DNA of 47,437 nt from JAYODW01 sp038116745 (GCA_038116745.1 JAYODW010000036.1:1-47437), one strand, 5' to 3'. Positions 33,506 through 43,141 are shown, numbered from the stretch's first letter. Notes: a model not told the origin generated them from the letters alone. Translations and numbers: made by a program.

Positions 33506-34168
33506 TCAGAGCCAGTGCAGCAGATCGAGCGGCGTTTCAACAGTTCCCGCGGCCCCCCACCGGGAAGGGTCATCTTGCGGTGCAAGGTATCCATAGAGCG
33601 CTACCAGCGCATGCATCCCGGCGGCATTAGCTGCTTGGATATCGCGTTCAGCGTCCCCCAAATAAATACAAAAGCCCGCCTCGAAGCCTAACAGCCGAGC
33701 AGCGTGAAGCAATGGATCCGGTGCGGGCTTCGGCCGTGAGACGGTGTCACCAGAGACAACGCAGTCGGGCTCTGTTGGAAAGCGCATCCGCGCCAGCAAC
33801 GGCTGAGTCAACCATGCCGGCTTATTGGTCACGATTCCCCATGCAATCCCAAGCGTCGAAAGCTCTGATAGAACTTCCGCGCAGCCAGAGAACAGCCGAT
33901 TCCGACATCCGAGACCCGCGTGGTAGTAGTTCAGGAGAAGCTCGCGCCGTCGTTCGAACTCCTGCGTCGACGGCGACAGCTCTGGATACGCGAGCCGAAT
34001 CAATGCCTGGCTCCCGTGAGAGGCCGCCGCTCGGATCGATGCGCCCGAAACCGCGGCCTTCCCGTCATCACGGCAAACGGCGTTCAGCGCCAGGGCGAGT
34101 TCCGGGGCGGTATCGATCAGAGTTCCGTCGAGATCGAACAGAACAGCTTTCACTCCTCCTCTATTCAA
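33506..34168 (-). CDS. HAD-family phosphatase, Gph or MupP type
   Basis: The 220-residue protein is a class I HAD hydrolase. The nucleophile is Asp12 with Asp14 in VLFDLDGTL, motif II threonine is in GIVTNKPAW, motif III lysine lies in SRPKPAPDPL, and the acidic pair is in YLGDAERDIQAA. Two assignments compete: phosphoglycolate phosphatase, and the N-acetylmuramic acid 6-phosphate phosphatase MupP, which in Pseudomonas lies directly after ubiG, as this gene does. The order ubiG-phosphatase with a 4-base overlap therefore favours MupP and a cell wall recycling role. The N-terminal three residues before VKAVLF are uncertain. It is followed 3 bases later by the NDUFAF6-like gene. Confidence 0.85.
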   Translation of the reverse strand: MNRGGVKAVLFDLDGTLIDTAPELALALNAVCRDDGKAAVSGASIRAAASHGSQALIRLAYPELSPSTQEFERRRELLLNYYHAGLGCRNRLFSGCAEVLSELSTLGIAWGIVTNKPAWLTQPLLARMRFPTEPDCVVSGDTVSRPKPAPDPLLHAARLLGFEAGFCIYLGDAERDIQAANAAGMHALVALYGYLAPQDDPSRWGAAGTVETPLDLLHWL

Positions 34169-34875
34169 GCGTCGACGCTCGTGACGAAGGTCGCCATGTA
34201 GTTCACCAGAACAGATCTGCTGGGGCGGGCACGACGAGAAATAGGGTTGTAGGTCATTCCAGAGATATCAGTCATGTCGAGACCGCAATGGCGTCCCACG
34301 TCGGCAAGTTCCGAAGGTCGGATGAAATCAGCATAGTTGTGTGTTCCGAACGGAACGACTTTCAGAAGATATTCCGCGGCCAAGATTGCTAAGAGGTAGG
34401 CTTTTGGCGAGCGGTTCAGCGTCGACAGGAACAGCTTTCCCCCAGGCTTCAATAGACGGGCGCAATCCTCAAGAAGCGCAACGGGATCTGGCACATGTTC
34501 GATCAGCTCCATGCAGGTCACTCTGTCGAAAGTGGCTGCTTCCTGCTGGGCGAGTTCGGTCGACGTCATTATTTCGTAGCGGATGTCCAAGACATTCCTG
34601 CGGGCATGGGCTTTCGCTACCGCGATCAAATCCTCGCTGGCGTCAATTCCGCAGACCTCAGCCCCAGCGCGACGCATCGATTCGCTCAGGATCCCGCCGC
34701 CGCAACCGATGTCGGCGACACGTAATCCCTCGAGATGGCCATGCCCCGTGATGTAGTCGACACGACATGGATTAATGTCGTGCAGACTTCGGCAGGGGCC
34801 GTCTTCCTGCCACCAGGTCTCGGCGAGGCCGGAGAAGTGGATAATTTCTTCGGGATTAGCGTTTGGCGATTGCAT
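34165..34875 (-). CDS. ubiG: Ubiquinone biosynthesis O-methyltransferase UbiG
   Basis: The 236-residue class I methyltransferase has the S-adenosylmethionine motif VADIGCGGGILSESM, followed by VCGIDASEDLIAVA (motif II), the RVTCMELIEHVPDP motif, and FLSTLNRSPKAYLLAILAAEYLL, diagnostic of UbiG. UbiG methylates two hydroxyl groups on the ubiquinone ring in the cytoplasm. The first residues include HFSGLAETWWQEDGPCRSLH, the classic start. The stop overlaps the downstream phosphatase by 4 bases (ATGA). Length equals the family (E. coli 240). The 193 bases upstream, toward the unknown membrane protein gene, show nothing recognisable. Confidence 0.96.
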   Translation of the reverse strand: MQSPNANPEEIIHFSGLAETWWQEDGPCRSLHDINPCRVDYITGHGHLEGLRVADIGCGGGILSESMRRAGAEVCGIDASEDLIAVAKAHARRNVLDIRYEIMTSTELAQQEAATFDRVTCMELIEHVPDPVALLEDCARLLKPGGKLFLSTLNRSPKAYLLAILAAEYLLKVVPFGTHNYADFIRPSELADVGRHCGLDMTDISGMTYNPISRRARPSRSVLVNYMATFVTSVDA

Positions 34876-35068
34876 GCGCAGATGACTGGTCTATGAACCT
34901 GGCGGGAACACACATGCGGTCGCGGGCCGATAGCAAATCAGCTCAGCGCCGGTGGACCGCTTGCCGCTATTTTCGCACCCTTTTACGGCGGGGAAAGCTT
35001 ATCGCTGCTGCAGGTCGGCACATCATTCGGCGATGGGCTCGCGGAAAAACCGTGCGGCGGTGCCGAAA

Positions 35069-36091
35069 TCAGTGGCCTGACTCGGGCTCGTCAGACCTAC
35101 TGGTCGTAGATGGCTGCGTCCTTAGTGAAGATTCAACGCGGAGAATGGGTGCGGTTTTTTCAGACAAGGGAACAAGCGGTACGGAGCCGGTCATCTCCAG
35201 GCTGCCGGAAAGCCGGACCTGAGGAAGATGTTCTCCAGACGCTGCCGAGTCCGTTTCTAAGGCAGGGAAAGTCGTCTCAGCTGATGCTGAACTCCGGTTC
35301 TCGCTGGGTTCCCTTGTTCGTGGAGCTGTCGTCTCGCCAGAGGTTCTCTCGTGGCTGAGGGCGGGGCTTATGCCATCCATGACTTTGCTTGCGGTGGGGC
35401 GGCGTGGCGTAATTTTCTCGACACCTTGCTCCTCACCCGAAACCGGCGGCTCATTGCTTTCCCACGGAGCATTAGTGAGCGAAAGCTCTGCTGCTAAGGT
35501 CTCCAAGTTACTCAGCATCGTGTCTGAATCCGCGCTCTCCCCAAGCGCCGATAGCGCTTTGTTAGCGCGTATCTGCTGGTTGACGGCATCTCGTATTCGT
35601 TGCGCTTCGGTTGAGTTACGGAGGCGCTTCTGTTCCTCAGCCGCAAGTGTGCGCCATGCTCCGACCAAGGCGGTCAGGGCGTTTTGATGCCAGGTGTTCT
35701 CCAATAAGAACGAACCAAGCAGATTCTGCCCGGATAGCTGTTGAACCTCGTCTGCGGGGCGCAGCTGTTGGGGCACCGCCGCGGGTCTAAGGAAGTGCCA
35801 GGTCGACGCCAAACCGCCAGCAAGCGCGAGTAGAACAAAGGCCGTGAGCAGCTTCGTGGGTGCGGCTGACTTAGATTCGGCCCGTGTGCTCTGAGTGACC
35901 AGTGGGACCGGGAGGGGGGCGCTGACGGAGGCGTTGGGGAGATTGCCCTCGGCGTTATCGAAGTCACCTGGTGGTCGTTGTCCGGAAACCACTTCGGCGA
36001 GCAGCTGTCGGCGTGCGCTCCGATAGGCCTCTTTTTCAATGCCGCCGCTGGCGTAGAGGCGGGATAGTCCTCGCAGGGTTTCGGGCTGCAT
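35069..36091 (-). CDS. Single-pass membrane protein of unknown function, linked to the FGE kinase
   Basis: I do not recognise a family for the 340-residue product. Residues 5-35 (RGLSRLYASGGIEKEAYRSA plus the RRQLL that follows) resemble a SHOCT-like helical repeat, of the same kind as two segments at the start of the kinase upstream. A membrane segment lies at about 81-101, so the first 80 residues should be cytoplasmic and the remaining 240 periplasmic or outside. The C-terminal half is low complexity, rich in Ser, Thr, Pro and Glu. The gene follows the kinase gene by 48 bases on the same strand, and the shared topology makes it a candidate partner or substrate of the kinase. Confidence 0.65.
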   Translation of the reverse strand: MQPETLRGLSRLYASGGIEKEAYRSARRQLLAEVVSGQRPPGDFDNAEGNLPNASVSAPLPVPLVTQSTRAESKSAAPTKLLTAFVLLALAGGLASTWHFLRPAAVPQQLRPADEVQQLSGQNLLGSFLLENTWHQNALTALVGAWRTLAAEEQKRLRNSTEAQRIRDAVNQQIRANKALSALGESADSDTMLSNLETLAAELSLTNAPWESNEPPVSGEEQGVEKITPRRPTASKVMDGISPALSHERTSGETTAPRTREPSENRSSASAETTFPALETDSAASGEHLPQVRLSGSLEMTGSVPLVPLSEKTAPILRVESSLRTQPSTTSRSDEPESGH

Positions 36092-36139
36092 CCTTTTACT
36101 CTGTTCTATTGGCAGGTGGCGCGTGGCGCGCCCGAAGGT

Positions 36140-39100
36140 TCAGCCGAGTTCGAGCAGAACACGGAATCCGGTTATCTCATCTGCTTCCCCATCATGGTTC
36201 CTCTCCAGCGACAGGCCGCACTTAGAAAATGAATCGCGGTAGGCACCACCGCGCGCGACGGGAGAATCGCCGCGAAGCGTCAATTCCTGGACATTTCCAA
36301 TGTAGTTGTAGAGGCCCCAGCCGTTCGCTTTGCCGGCATTGACGCCCGTCAGGCTTTGACCTTTGATGATTTGCCCGCCTTGTTCCACCCTGCAGTTGTA
36401 GTCTTTCTTGGGTTGGTCGCCGTCGGCGCCCGCCGCATACAGCCATTCCTCGGCAGTCGGCAGGCGGAATTTCTGTCCCGTCCGTTCGGAAAGCCAGCCG
36501 GTGTACGCCTGCGCCTGGGCCAGCGATATACCGCTCACCGGCAGTCGCCCTTCCACATTCTGAAAGGGAGCGCAGGTGCCGCTGAGCGCACAATATCGGT
36601 TGAAATCCGAAACCGTAATTTCATATTTCCCGATTGCGAAAGGTTTTTTGAACGAGTCACCCGCCGGCACGACGACCATCAAAGGCCCTCGCTGATTACC
36701 GGACACAAAATAAAAGCAGGTGCCTTTTTTACGTTTGCCGTAACCGGCAAGGTTGTCCTCGCAAGGCGCAGTAGGTGGAAGCGCCTCAGCAACATAACGG
36801 GCGCCGGCGTCGGAGACGCTGCTTTGCATGGTGTTTAATTTCGCTACCACTCTCGCATGCTCTTTCTTGAAGGTTGAGCTGTCTGCCCATACTTTCAAGG
36901 CGTCCTCCATGGTTGCTACCGCTGCGTCAAATTGCTGGTTGGAGTACTGCTCTTTGTAGGCGTCATAAAGCTCTTTTGCCTCTCGAACTCTGGCGTTGTA
37001 GGCGGCCTTGAGACGGACGATATCGGGATGTTCGGACTCTGTCTGATTCGCTTCTTTCAACAGCTCGCGGGCGCTGCCAAGCAGCGCTTTGTCCATCGCT
37101 GCATTGACCTCTGCAGCGAACTTTGATGGCGCAATTTTTATCTGGACTGGCTCTATGGCCGCAATCAGCTGATTGCCAGCGAACAGCTCCTTAGCCTGCT
37201 CAATCGACGCATTCGCGCCGGTGCCGGCGTCCTCTTTCAGGGATTCCAGGCGTTGCTCGATCGCCTGCGCCCACGTCGTTTCTGCGCGGCTGAAGACACC
37301 CGGGTCTAGCACCTGGATCTCCGAGATTCGCGCAAGGACCTCGTTCAGGTCATAGGCACCGCCGCGGGCAAATATTTTTTGAAGGATTTGAGAGTTGCCG
37401 CTGACCGTGTAGTCCCGCACTGCATTCTTACACTCGAGCCGGGAAGGCTGGCGTTCGACGCAGGCGCGTGCGAAGCGCAGCGCTGCCGCAAAATCTGAGG
37501 CCTCAGCGCGCGCGACAGCAAGTTTGAAATAGGCCTCTGACATGAGACGAGGGGCGTCTCTCTCGAGAAAACTGTCCGGGTCGCCAGCGAGCGTCTGCTT
37601 CAGGGTATCCAGCGTTTTCTGTGCGGCCACGACATCATTCGCACGCGCCTGGGTGCGGAAGGTTTCTTTGAGACCATCCAGTCGTGCCAGACGCTGCTGT
37701 TCGGCCTGCTCGCGGGCAAAGGCTTCGGAAGCGCTCGTCAAAGCCGCTCGTTCCTCGGCCAGGCCAGCAATGGACGGCTGCAGATTTTCCGCCTCTGAAA
37801 GGAGGTTGCTACCCTCGGCGAACCGGAGAGCTTCCCTCATCTCACCTGCTCGACTGACATAGACAGCAGCAATCGAGCCACGATGTTCGGATATCCAGGG
37901 ATCTGTCGGATCACCAAGGGCAATTACGACTTCCATGGCCTGTCGCACACTGTTCCGCCATTGGCGATCAGCTACCGGATCCTCCAGCAAAGAATCGACG
38001 GTGCTTTTGGCTTCGGTTATCAGTCTCTTTTGCTGCGCAAGAGCAGCTTCGCGGCGCTCAGCCTGGAGAGTGCCAAGCCGTTCAGAAAGCGACGAAGCAT
38101 CGGGTATGTCGATGAGGACTCGCTCAGTAAGCGCGAGAGCCTCGTCCCATTGCTCTGATTTCGAGAGTCCCAGAACATGTTCGTCAGTTGCGACAGACAG
38201 GCGGACTCTCAACCCGGCGAGGCGGGGATCGTCCGCACGCAGGGTCTGAAGCTCAGCCAGGGCATCCAACGCAGCATCCAGCTGAGGCAGGGAGTTATCC
38301 AGGGTTGTTAACAGCTTTTCAAAAGATGCTAGGCCTGTCTCGAATTGTGCAGCTTGCTCCTCCCTCAGGCTTTCCAGCGCAGCCGGGTTCAGGGCGGACT
38401 CCGCTGCGACCCTGTTGCTCTCCGCAGCTACCTCTCTCAGGACCTTGTTTCCCGGTTTTGTGCTCGACGCCTGGGCCAGAAAGTCTGAGGCGTCCGCGAA
38501 AAGCGAGCCGGCACGTGCGCGCTGGGCGCGTGCCAACCACGCTTTGGCCAGCTGGTCTCTTGCGTCCAAGGATCGCGCATCCCATGGCGCCGTATCTGCC
38601 AGCTTGCGCAAAGCTTGCGTGGCGGCCGGCGTGAGCTCGTCAGCCGCGACCGCAGCAGTGACCGCGGCTTGCTCGCTGACTATGCGGTCTTCGAGTTCCT
38701 GTTTCATGCCTAAAACACGGGCATTCTGCGCATAGAGGCCCAGGCCGCGCAGCAGGTCTCCGAAGTTTTCTGAAAGGAGAGGGCTGTCAAGCCATTGGCC
38801 TGAGGTGTCCACGCGCTCGATCTCACGGGCTGCAAGCGGTTCTATTTTCTTTCTGAGTTCGGTGAGGGTCGGGTTTCCAGGATCTGCGGCCGCAAGAGTG
38901 GCCACTGCCTCGCCGACGTCGGCATAAGCCGATAGAGCGTTCTCAGACGCCGCTGCATTCTGAATATCCGCAACTGCCTGCAGAACGCGCGCTTGTGTCA
39001 GCGCTCGGTCCCGTGCCCCTGCAACCTGATCGAGCAGGTTGGTCAGGTTGGCGCTCCCTGGGATCAAGCCCAGGCCGACCTGCCCCAGTTCGTCTGCATA

Positions 39101-41101
39101 ATCGTAGTCATCGTTCTCGATAGCTGCGTTTATCGCGGTTGCAAACGCTCCGGGAAGGCGCCTGTCGCGGAGAATGGGGTGGTCAGGATCTACCTTGCGG
39201 ATGACGTCCATCGCGTCGAAGATGTCATCTTCACCGTCCTGCCTGAGCAGGCTGCCGCTTTCCAATGCCTGATTGAACCGCTCGAATTGCGCCGCAAACA
39301 AGCGGTTTTCCGAATCTTCGAGAGATGATTGCAGCTCCATCAAGGTGCTGGAGTCGGCGAAGACCGCGTAACTTCGCGCCTTCTGCAGGAGGTCTCTTGC
39401 GCCTTTGAAGTCGTACAAGCCTTGTTCGATGTCGACTTTTTTGCGTGCGCTGCCATAGAAGTAGTCAAGTACCTGATCCCGGGCCGCAGTCAGCACGCGA
39501 TCGCGCTGAGCTGCTGGAACTGCGCCGCCATCAAGCTGGCTCAGAACAGATTCAATCTGGGCCGCGGTGCCGCCCAGGGCCTCATTTATCAGTGCCTCGA
39601 CTTTCTGCTCTTGGAGATAGTTCTTGGCCGGAAAAAATCCACCGAGAGCCAGCAGTGCAGCGACAGCAGGACCGGCTATCACTGGATTACGCCATACCGG
39701 GATACGTCCTTCGAACTCTTTGAGAAATTCCTCAGTTGACTGGCTTCGGTCATCCCGCGAAAAGGCGAGTCCACGTGCCAGACCGCGCCACTGCCTGCGC
39801 GAAAGTCCCTTGATCGGCTCTGGCTTGAGTCCGGAATCGCGCGCTTTATTGGCCGCCAGTTTGTTGAACGGATGCTTGCCCGTCAGCAGTTCGTAGGCAA
39901 CGCAGGCGAGTGCGTAAATATCATCCCTGGGGTCCGGCTCCTCCCCTTCCAGCATCTCGGCACTGGCATACGCTGGAGTCAGGGCGCCCAGTTTGCCCGG
40001 GTCAAAAATAGTGGTTTCCCCCTCGGTGGCGCCCGGGGCTTTGACCGCGCGCGCGATGCCGAAGTCCAGTACCTTCATGGAGCCGTCTTCTAGCAGGAAA
40101 CAGTTTCCTGGCTTGAAGTCCGAGTGCACGACATTGCGCTCGTGTGCATAGACGAGCGCGCCACCCAGACCCTGCACCATTCGAAGGGCCTGATCGAATG
40201 GAAGTCCTCCGCTCGCGCGTACGGTTTTTTTTATAAATTCATTCAGTGGTTCGCCTTCCAACAATTCCATGACCAGGAAGGCCATGCCATCCTCGGTCTG
40301 GTCAAAGTCGTAGACCGTAGCGATGTTCGGATGAGCGAGCTTCTGTTGGCGGCTCGCTTCCCGTTGCAGGGCTATGAAGGCGTCGGGATGTTGTTTGAAG
40401 TCTTCATTCAGGACTTTTAGTGCTACCAGTGGTTGTTTGTCCCTTGCGCGAACCTTGATGAGGTCGCTGCCGAGATACACAAAACCCATGCCACCGGAGC
40501 CCAGCACCCGATCCAAGCGGAAGCGTCCTCGCAGGACGCTGCCGGGGCCGACTCCCAAGGTCGCGCCTTTTTTCGCCGAATTACCGGGGACAGAGTCAGC
40601 GCCTGACGTTGATAAGTCGCCGGTGGGCCATGACGATGACGTATCGCCAGGCTGCCAGGACTGCGAGGATGCATCAGTGTGCTCATTAGCTGCCCTTTGA
40701 GCCGGCGTCGGTCCTGCGTCGCGGCTCGTGCCGATGATGGTCTCGGCCTCCGAGAAAGCAGTGTCGACCTCCGCCGCCGCTGGGGTCGCGGAAGCAGGGG
40801 GTGTTGTGCTTTGCAATCCGTAGTCAGCGCTCTCTGAGGGGGCAAAGCGTGTTTTAACGTCGTCCTCATATTCATCCGGCGACCGAGATGCCGCGGCAGC
40901 CAGTTGCGGCACGCTGCTCCTCAAGCGTGCGTAGGTTTCGCTGTCCAGCGTCCCGTTGGCGGCTGCCCGTTTCAGCGCTGCCAAGAGCGACTCGGCGGAC
41001 TCCGATGAGCCCGCCACGAGCTTTCCGAGCTCCTCGCCGACCGATTTCGCAGATATCTCACCCTTGGATAGTTGACTGAGTAGCGTTTCCAGATCGGACA
41101 T
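36140..41101 (-). CDS. Giant Ser/Thr protein kinase with C-terminal FGE/SUMF1-like domain
   Basis: The 1653-residue protein has a Hanks-type kinase domain (about 190-470): the glycine loop GSGGMG (201-206), Lys229 in VALKV, Glu248, HSDFKPGN with Asp328 (in place of the usual HRD), and DFG (346-348). A membrane segment lies at about 472-490. About 900 residues of helical, partly tandem TPR-like, Ala/Glu-rich sequence follow, then a formylglycine-generating-enzyme-like (FGE-sulfatase, SUMF1) domain in the last 200 residues. Of the FGE cysteine pair, the first is replaced by Asp (RDSFSKCG), so formylglycine formation is unlikely and the domain probably binds ligands or wall material. The start has a good AGGAA ribosome site. 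Cyclase-FHA and PP2C genes are upstream in the same unit. Confidence 0.88.
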   Translation of the reverse strand: MSDLETLLSQLSKGEISAKSVGEELGKLVAGSSESAESLLAALKRAAANGTLDSETYARLRSSVPQLAAAASRSPDEYEDDVKTRFAPSESADYGLQSTTPPASATPAAAEVDTAFSEAETIIGTSRDAGPTPAQRAANEHTDASSQSWQPGDTSSSWPTGDLSTSGADSVPGNSAKKGATLGVGPGSVLRGRFRLDRVLGSGGMGFVYLGSDLIKVRARDKQPLVALKVLNEDFKQHPDAFIALQREASRQQKLAHPNIATVYDFDQTEDGMAFLVMELLEGEPLNEFIKKTVRASGGLPFDQALRMVQGLGGALVYAHERNVVHSDFKPGNCFLLEDGSMKVLDFGIARAVKAPGATEGETTIFDPGKLGALTPAYASAEMLEGEEPDPRDDIYALACVAYELLTGKHPFNKLAANKARDSGLKPEPIKGLSRRQWRGLARGLAFSRDDRSQSTEEFLKEFEGRIPVWRNPVIAGPAVAALLALGGFFPAKNYLQEQKVEALINEALGGTAAQIESVLSQLDGGAVPAAQRDRVLTAARDQVLDYFYGSARKKVDIEQGLYDFKGARDLLQKARSYAVFADSSTLMELQSSLEDSENRLFAAQFERFNQALESGSLLRQDGEDDIFDAMDVIRKVDPDHPILRDRRLPGAFATAINAAIENDDYDYADELGQVGLGLIPGSANLTNLLDQVAGARDRALTQARVLQAVADIQNAAASENALSAYADVGEAVATLAAADPGNPTLTELRKKIEPLAAREIERVDTSGQWLDSPLLSENFGDLLRGLGLYAQNARVLGMKQELEDRIVSEQAAVTAAVAADELTPAATQALRKLADTAPWDARSLDARDQLAKAWLARAQRARAGSLFADASDFLAQASSTKPGNKVLREVAAESNRVAAESALNPAALESLREEQAAQFETGLASFEKLLTTLDNSLPQLDAALDALAELQTLRADDPRLAGLRVRLSVATDEHVLGLSKSEQWDEALALTERVLIDIPDASSLSERLGTLQAERREAALAQQKRLITEAKSTVDSLLEDPVADRQWRNSVRQAMEVVIALGDPTDPWISEHRGSIAAVYVSRAGEMREALRFAEGSNLLSEAENLQPSIAGLAEERAALTSASEAFAREQAEQQRLARLDGLKETFRTQARANDVVAAQKTLDTLKQTLAGDPDSFLERDAPRLMSEAYFKLAVARAEASDFAAALRFARACVERQPSRLECKNAVRDYTVSGNSQILQKIFARGGAYDLNEVLARISEIQVLDPGVFSRAETTWAQAIEQRLESLKEDAGTGANASIEQAKELFAGNQLIAAIEPVQIKIAPSKFAAEVNAAMDKALLGSARELLKEANQTESEHPDIVRLKAAYNARVREAKELYDAYKEQYSNQQFDAAVATMEDALKVWADSSTFKKEHARVVAKLNTMQSSVSDAGARYVAEALPPTAPCEDNLAGYGKRKKGTCFYFVSGNQRGPLMVVVPAGDSFKKPFAIGKYEITVSDFNRYCALSGTCAPFQNVEGRLPVSGISLAQAQAYTGWLSERTGQKFRLPTAEEWLYAAGADGDQPKKDYNCRVEQGGQIIKGQSLTGVNAGKANGWGLYNYIGNVQELTLRGDSPVARGGAYRDSFSKCGLSLERNHDGEADEITGFRVLLELG

Positions 41102-41225
41102 TTAGGTTCCTGCTCAGGGGCGCTTAGACCCCATTACTCTAACTCGCAGCTGGATGTCTTCCCAACGGGCAGCACTTCCTCTTTTCGGGCAGCGGAGCAG
41201 CTGCAATCGGCGCCGCGTCTAGAAT

Positions 41226-41987
41226 TCAGACTCGGTCCACATCCACAACGCAAACCGTCACGTTGTCATGTGCGCCGGACTCCAAGGTTGCGTTGATAAG
41301 CCACTCGACGGCCTCCGCACAAGGTCCGCTGGAAATCAGAAGCTCAGCAATGCGCGAGTGCTGCAGGTGTTTGTTGAGACCATCCGAGCAGACAAGAAAA
41401 CGGTCGTTGTGCTGCAGTTCGAAGGCCGCCATCTCGAGTGTCAGGGATGGAGTCACTCCGACTGCGCGGGTGACGATGTTTGCCGCAGGGTGCATTTCGG
41501 CGTAGTGCCGCAGCAGTTGACCACTTTGCACGAGTTCCTCTACCTGAGAGTGATCGGTAGTCAGCTGCAGCAGCTGACCGGACCGCAGTCGGTAGACGCG
41601 GCTATCGCCCGCCCAGATGACAACGCCGTGTGCACCTGCAAGCGCAAGCGCTGCGATAGTGCATCCACAGACTATTTCTTTGGCTTCAGAGTGCGTTAAG
41701 AGCCATTGGTTCGCGGCGCACAGGGAATCATCAACTGCATCAATCAGCTCGGCCAAAGTCTCTTGAGTCGGAAGGCGTTGTAGTGAGTCGACCACCTTTC
41801 GGCTCGCCAGATCGCCGGCAGAGTGGCCGCCCATGCCATCTGCGACCGCCCACAACCCGATATCGCCCCGATCCAACACGGCGTCCTCATTCAGTGTTCG
41901 CACTTTGCCGACATCAGTTTTACACGCTGCTCGCCAGGCAAACGGCGCAGGCACTACTTTGCGTTTGAGCGGAGCGTCAGACGTCAT
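41226..41987 (-). CDS. PP2C-family protein phosphatase
   Basis: The 253-residue protein is a PPM/PP2C serine/threonine phosphatase. The metal-binding motifs are seen in order: VRTLNEDAV, VADGMGGHSAGD, WAGDSRVYRL, FLVCSDGLNKH and SGAHDNVTVCVV. It is cytoplasmic, with no signal peptide or anchor. The ATG has a strong GAGGGG site 8 bases upstream. It lies between the cyclase-FHA gene (54-base gap) and the kinase gene, and so is the natural antagonist of the kinase, as PppA is of PpkA in type VI secretion systems. No type VI secretion genes are in the window, so that parallel is limited to the phosphorylation pair. Length is standard. Confidence 0.92.
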   Translation of the reverse strand: MTSDAPLKRKVVPAPFAWRAACKTDVGKVRTLNEDAVLDRGDIGLWAVADGMGGHSAGDLASRKVVDSLQRLPTQETLAELIDAVDDSLCAANQWLLTHSEAKEIVCGCTIAALALAGAHGVVIWAGDSRVYRLRSGQLLQLTTDHSQVEELVQSGQLLRHYAEMHPAANIVTRAVGVTPSLTLEMAAFELQHNDRFLVCSDGLNKHLQHSRIAELLISSGPCAEAVEWLINATLESGAHDNVTVCVVDVDRV

Positions 41988-42041
41988 TGCTGTAGCCCCT
42001 CGTGAGGTGCGTTTCGCTAACAGCCAGGGCGATGCCGATGT

Positions 42042-42938
42042 CTAGCCTTTCAGGGTGAAGGAAACCGGGTCCTGTTGGTTGTCAGAGAATGGTCTTCCGA
42101 GAGAAATCCGGCCTTGAACGCCCAATAGCATCTCGTCGCGTCTGAGAAATGTCTCCACCCCATCGTTCTCAACGTAGGTTCCATTGGTGCTTTGGTCGAT
42201 CAAGAAGAATTTACCGCGGCGATGCTCAACTCGGGCGTGTTGGCGCGAAGCGAGCCCCTCCGCAACAACGACATCAGCGCTCTGGCTTCTACCGATAACA
42301 GCGCCGGCATGGGTCGCGTCGACGATGACGTCACTGCCTCCGTGCTGGAGGACAAGACGCGTACGCGCAGCGTTCGGCGAGAAGGCACTTGACGACAGAT
42401 TAGTTATGTCTTCCTGCTGCCAGATAAGTTCAAAGATGGCCAAGGGCTCTTTCTTTCCCCGGACCTGCGCTTGATCGATGAATCGAGCACTGGATTTGAG
42501 AACGGCGGGCAGCTGTTCGACGGTCGATTGCGTCGTGACGATCTGACCGATCTTCGCTATCGACGCCATCCTCGCAGCCACGTTGACTGCGTCCCCGAAG
42601 ACATCGTTGCCCTCGGTGATTGCCGGGCCGAAATGAAGCCCGACGCGAGCAAGTAGCGAGATCAGGCCGAAGTCGGTCTGCTCCGATGACTCTTCTTCCA
42701 GATTCTCGTGCATCTGGCATGCGCCGGTGACTGCGGCCTCTGCGCTAGGGAATGTGCACATGAGCTCATCACCTATTGTCTTGATGACCACGCCTCCGTG
42801 CCGGGCTGTGACGGCTTCCAGGAGTGTAAGTCCTTGGGCAATCTTGGTTTTGGCCCCATCTTCACCGAACGCTTGCTCGATTCGCGCGCTGCCGCTCACT
42901 GCTGCAAATAGAATCGCAAGTTCGGTCGTTTGGGGCAT
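42042..42938 (-). CDS. Class III nucleotidyl cyclase-like domain fused to FHA domain
   Basis: The 298-residue protein has a cyclase homology domain (about 1-185) and an FHA domain (about 195-298). In the cyclase part, FAAVSGSARIEQAFG stands where active enzymes have FADxxGST, so the first metal-binding Asp is Ala13. The second, Asp57 in IKTIGDELM, is kept, as are FGDAVNVAARM residues. The FHA domain has GRSQSADVVV, SRQHARVE and DQSTNGTYVE, which hold the phosphothreonine-binding Arg, Ser and His/Asn. Lost Asp13 suggests the cyclase is a pseudoenzyme or a sensor. It heads the cyclase-phosphatase-kinase unit, so a kinase-bound adaptor is likely. It is divergent from the PPIase gene, with a 203-base interval. 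Confidence 0.85.
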   Translation of the reverse strand: MPQTTELAILFAAVSGSARIEQAFGEDGAKTKIAQGLTLLEAVTARHGGVVIKTIGDELMCTFPSAEAAVTGACQMHENLEEESSEQTDFGLISLLARVGLHFGPAITEGNDVFGDAVNVAARMASIAKIGQIVTTQSTVEQLPAVLKSSARFIDQAQVRGKKEPLAIFELIWQQEDITNLSSSAFSPNAARTRLVLQHGGSDVIVDATHAGAVIGRSQSADVVVAEGLASRQHARVEHRRGKFFLIDQSTNGTYVENDGVETFLRRDEMLLGVQGRISLGRPFSDNQQDPVSFTLKG

Positions 42939-43141
42939 CAGTCTGGTTGAAACAGCTTGTAAGCGCTAATGAGCAGATGTGACGTAAACGTAATTGTCGT
43001 TTTCGCGAGCCCCAGAAGTATGGTGGACGAGCTGAACTTTGACAGGCATGGCGCTATGCTTCCATCAGGCGAGCTGGACTGTCAACGCCACATCTCCACG
43101 CGGGCGCTGACGCAGAGACGCTCAAGTTTTGTGATCAGGAC

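Noticed and set aside
34863..35222. 119-residue open frame between ubiG and the unknown membrane protein
   Set aside because: It overlaps the real gene on the other strand, is very basic, and has no recognisable domain.
36140..41101. Functional formylglycine-generating enzyme or type VI secretion kinase
   Set aside because: The first catalytic cysteine is replaced by Asp, and no type VI secretion genes are in the window.
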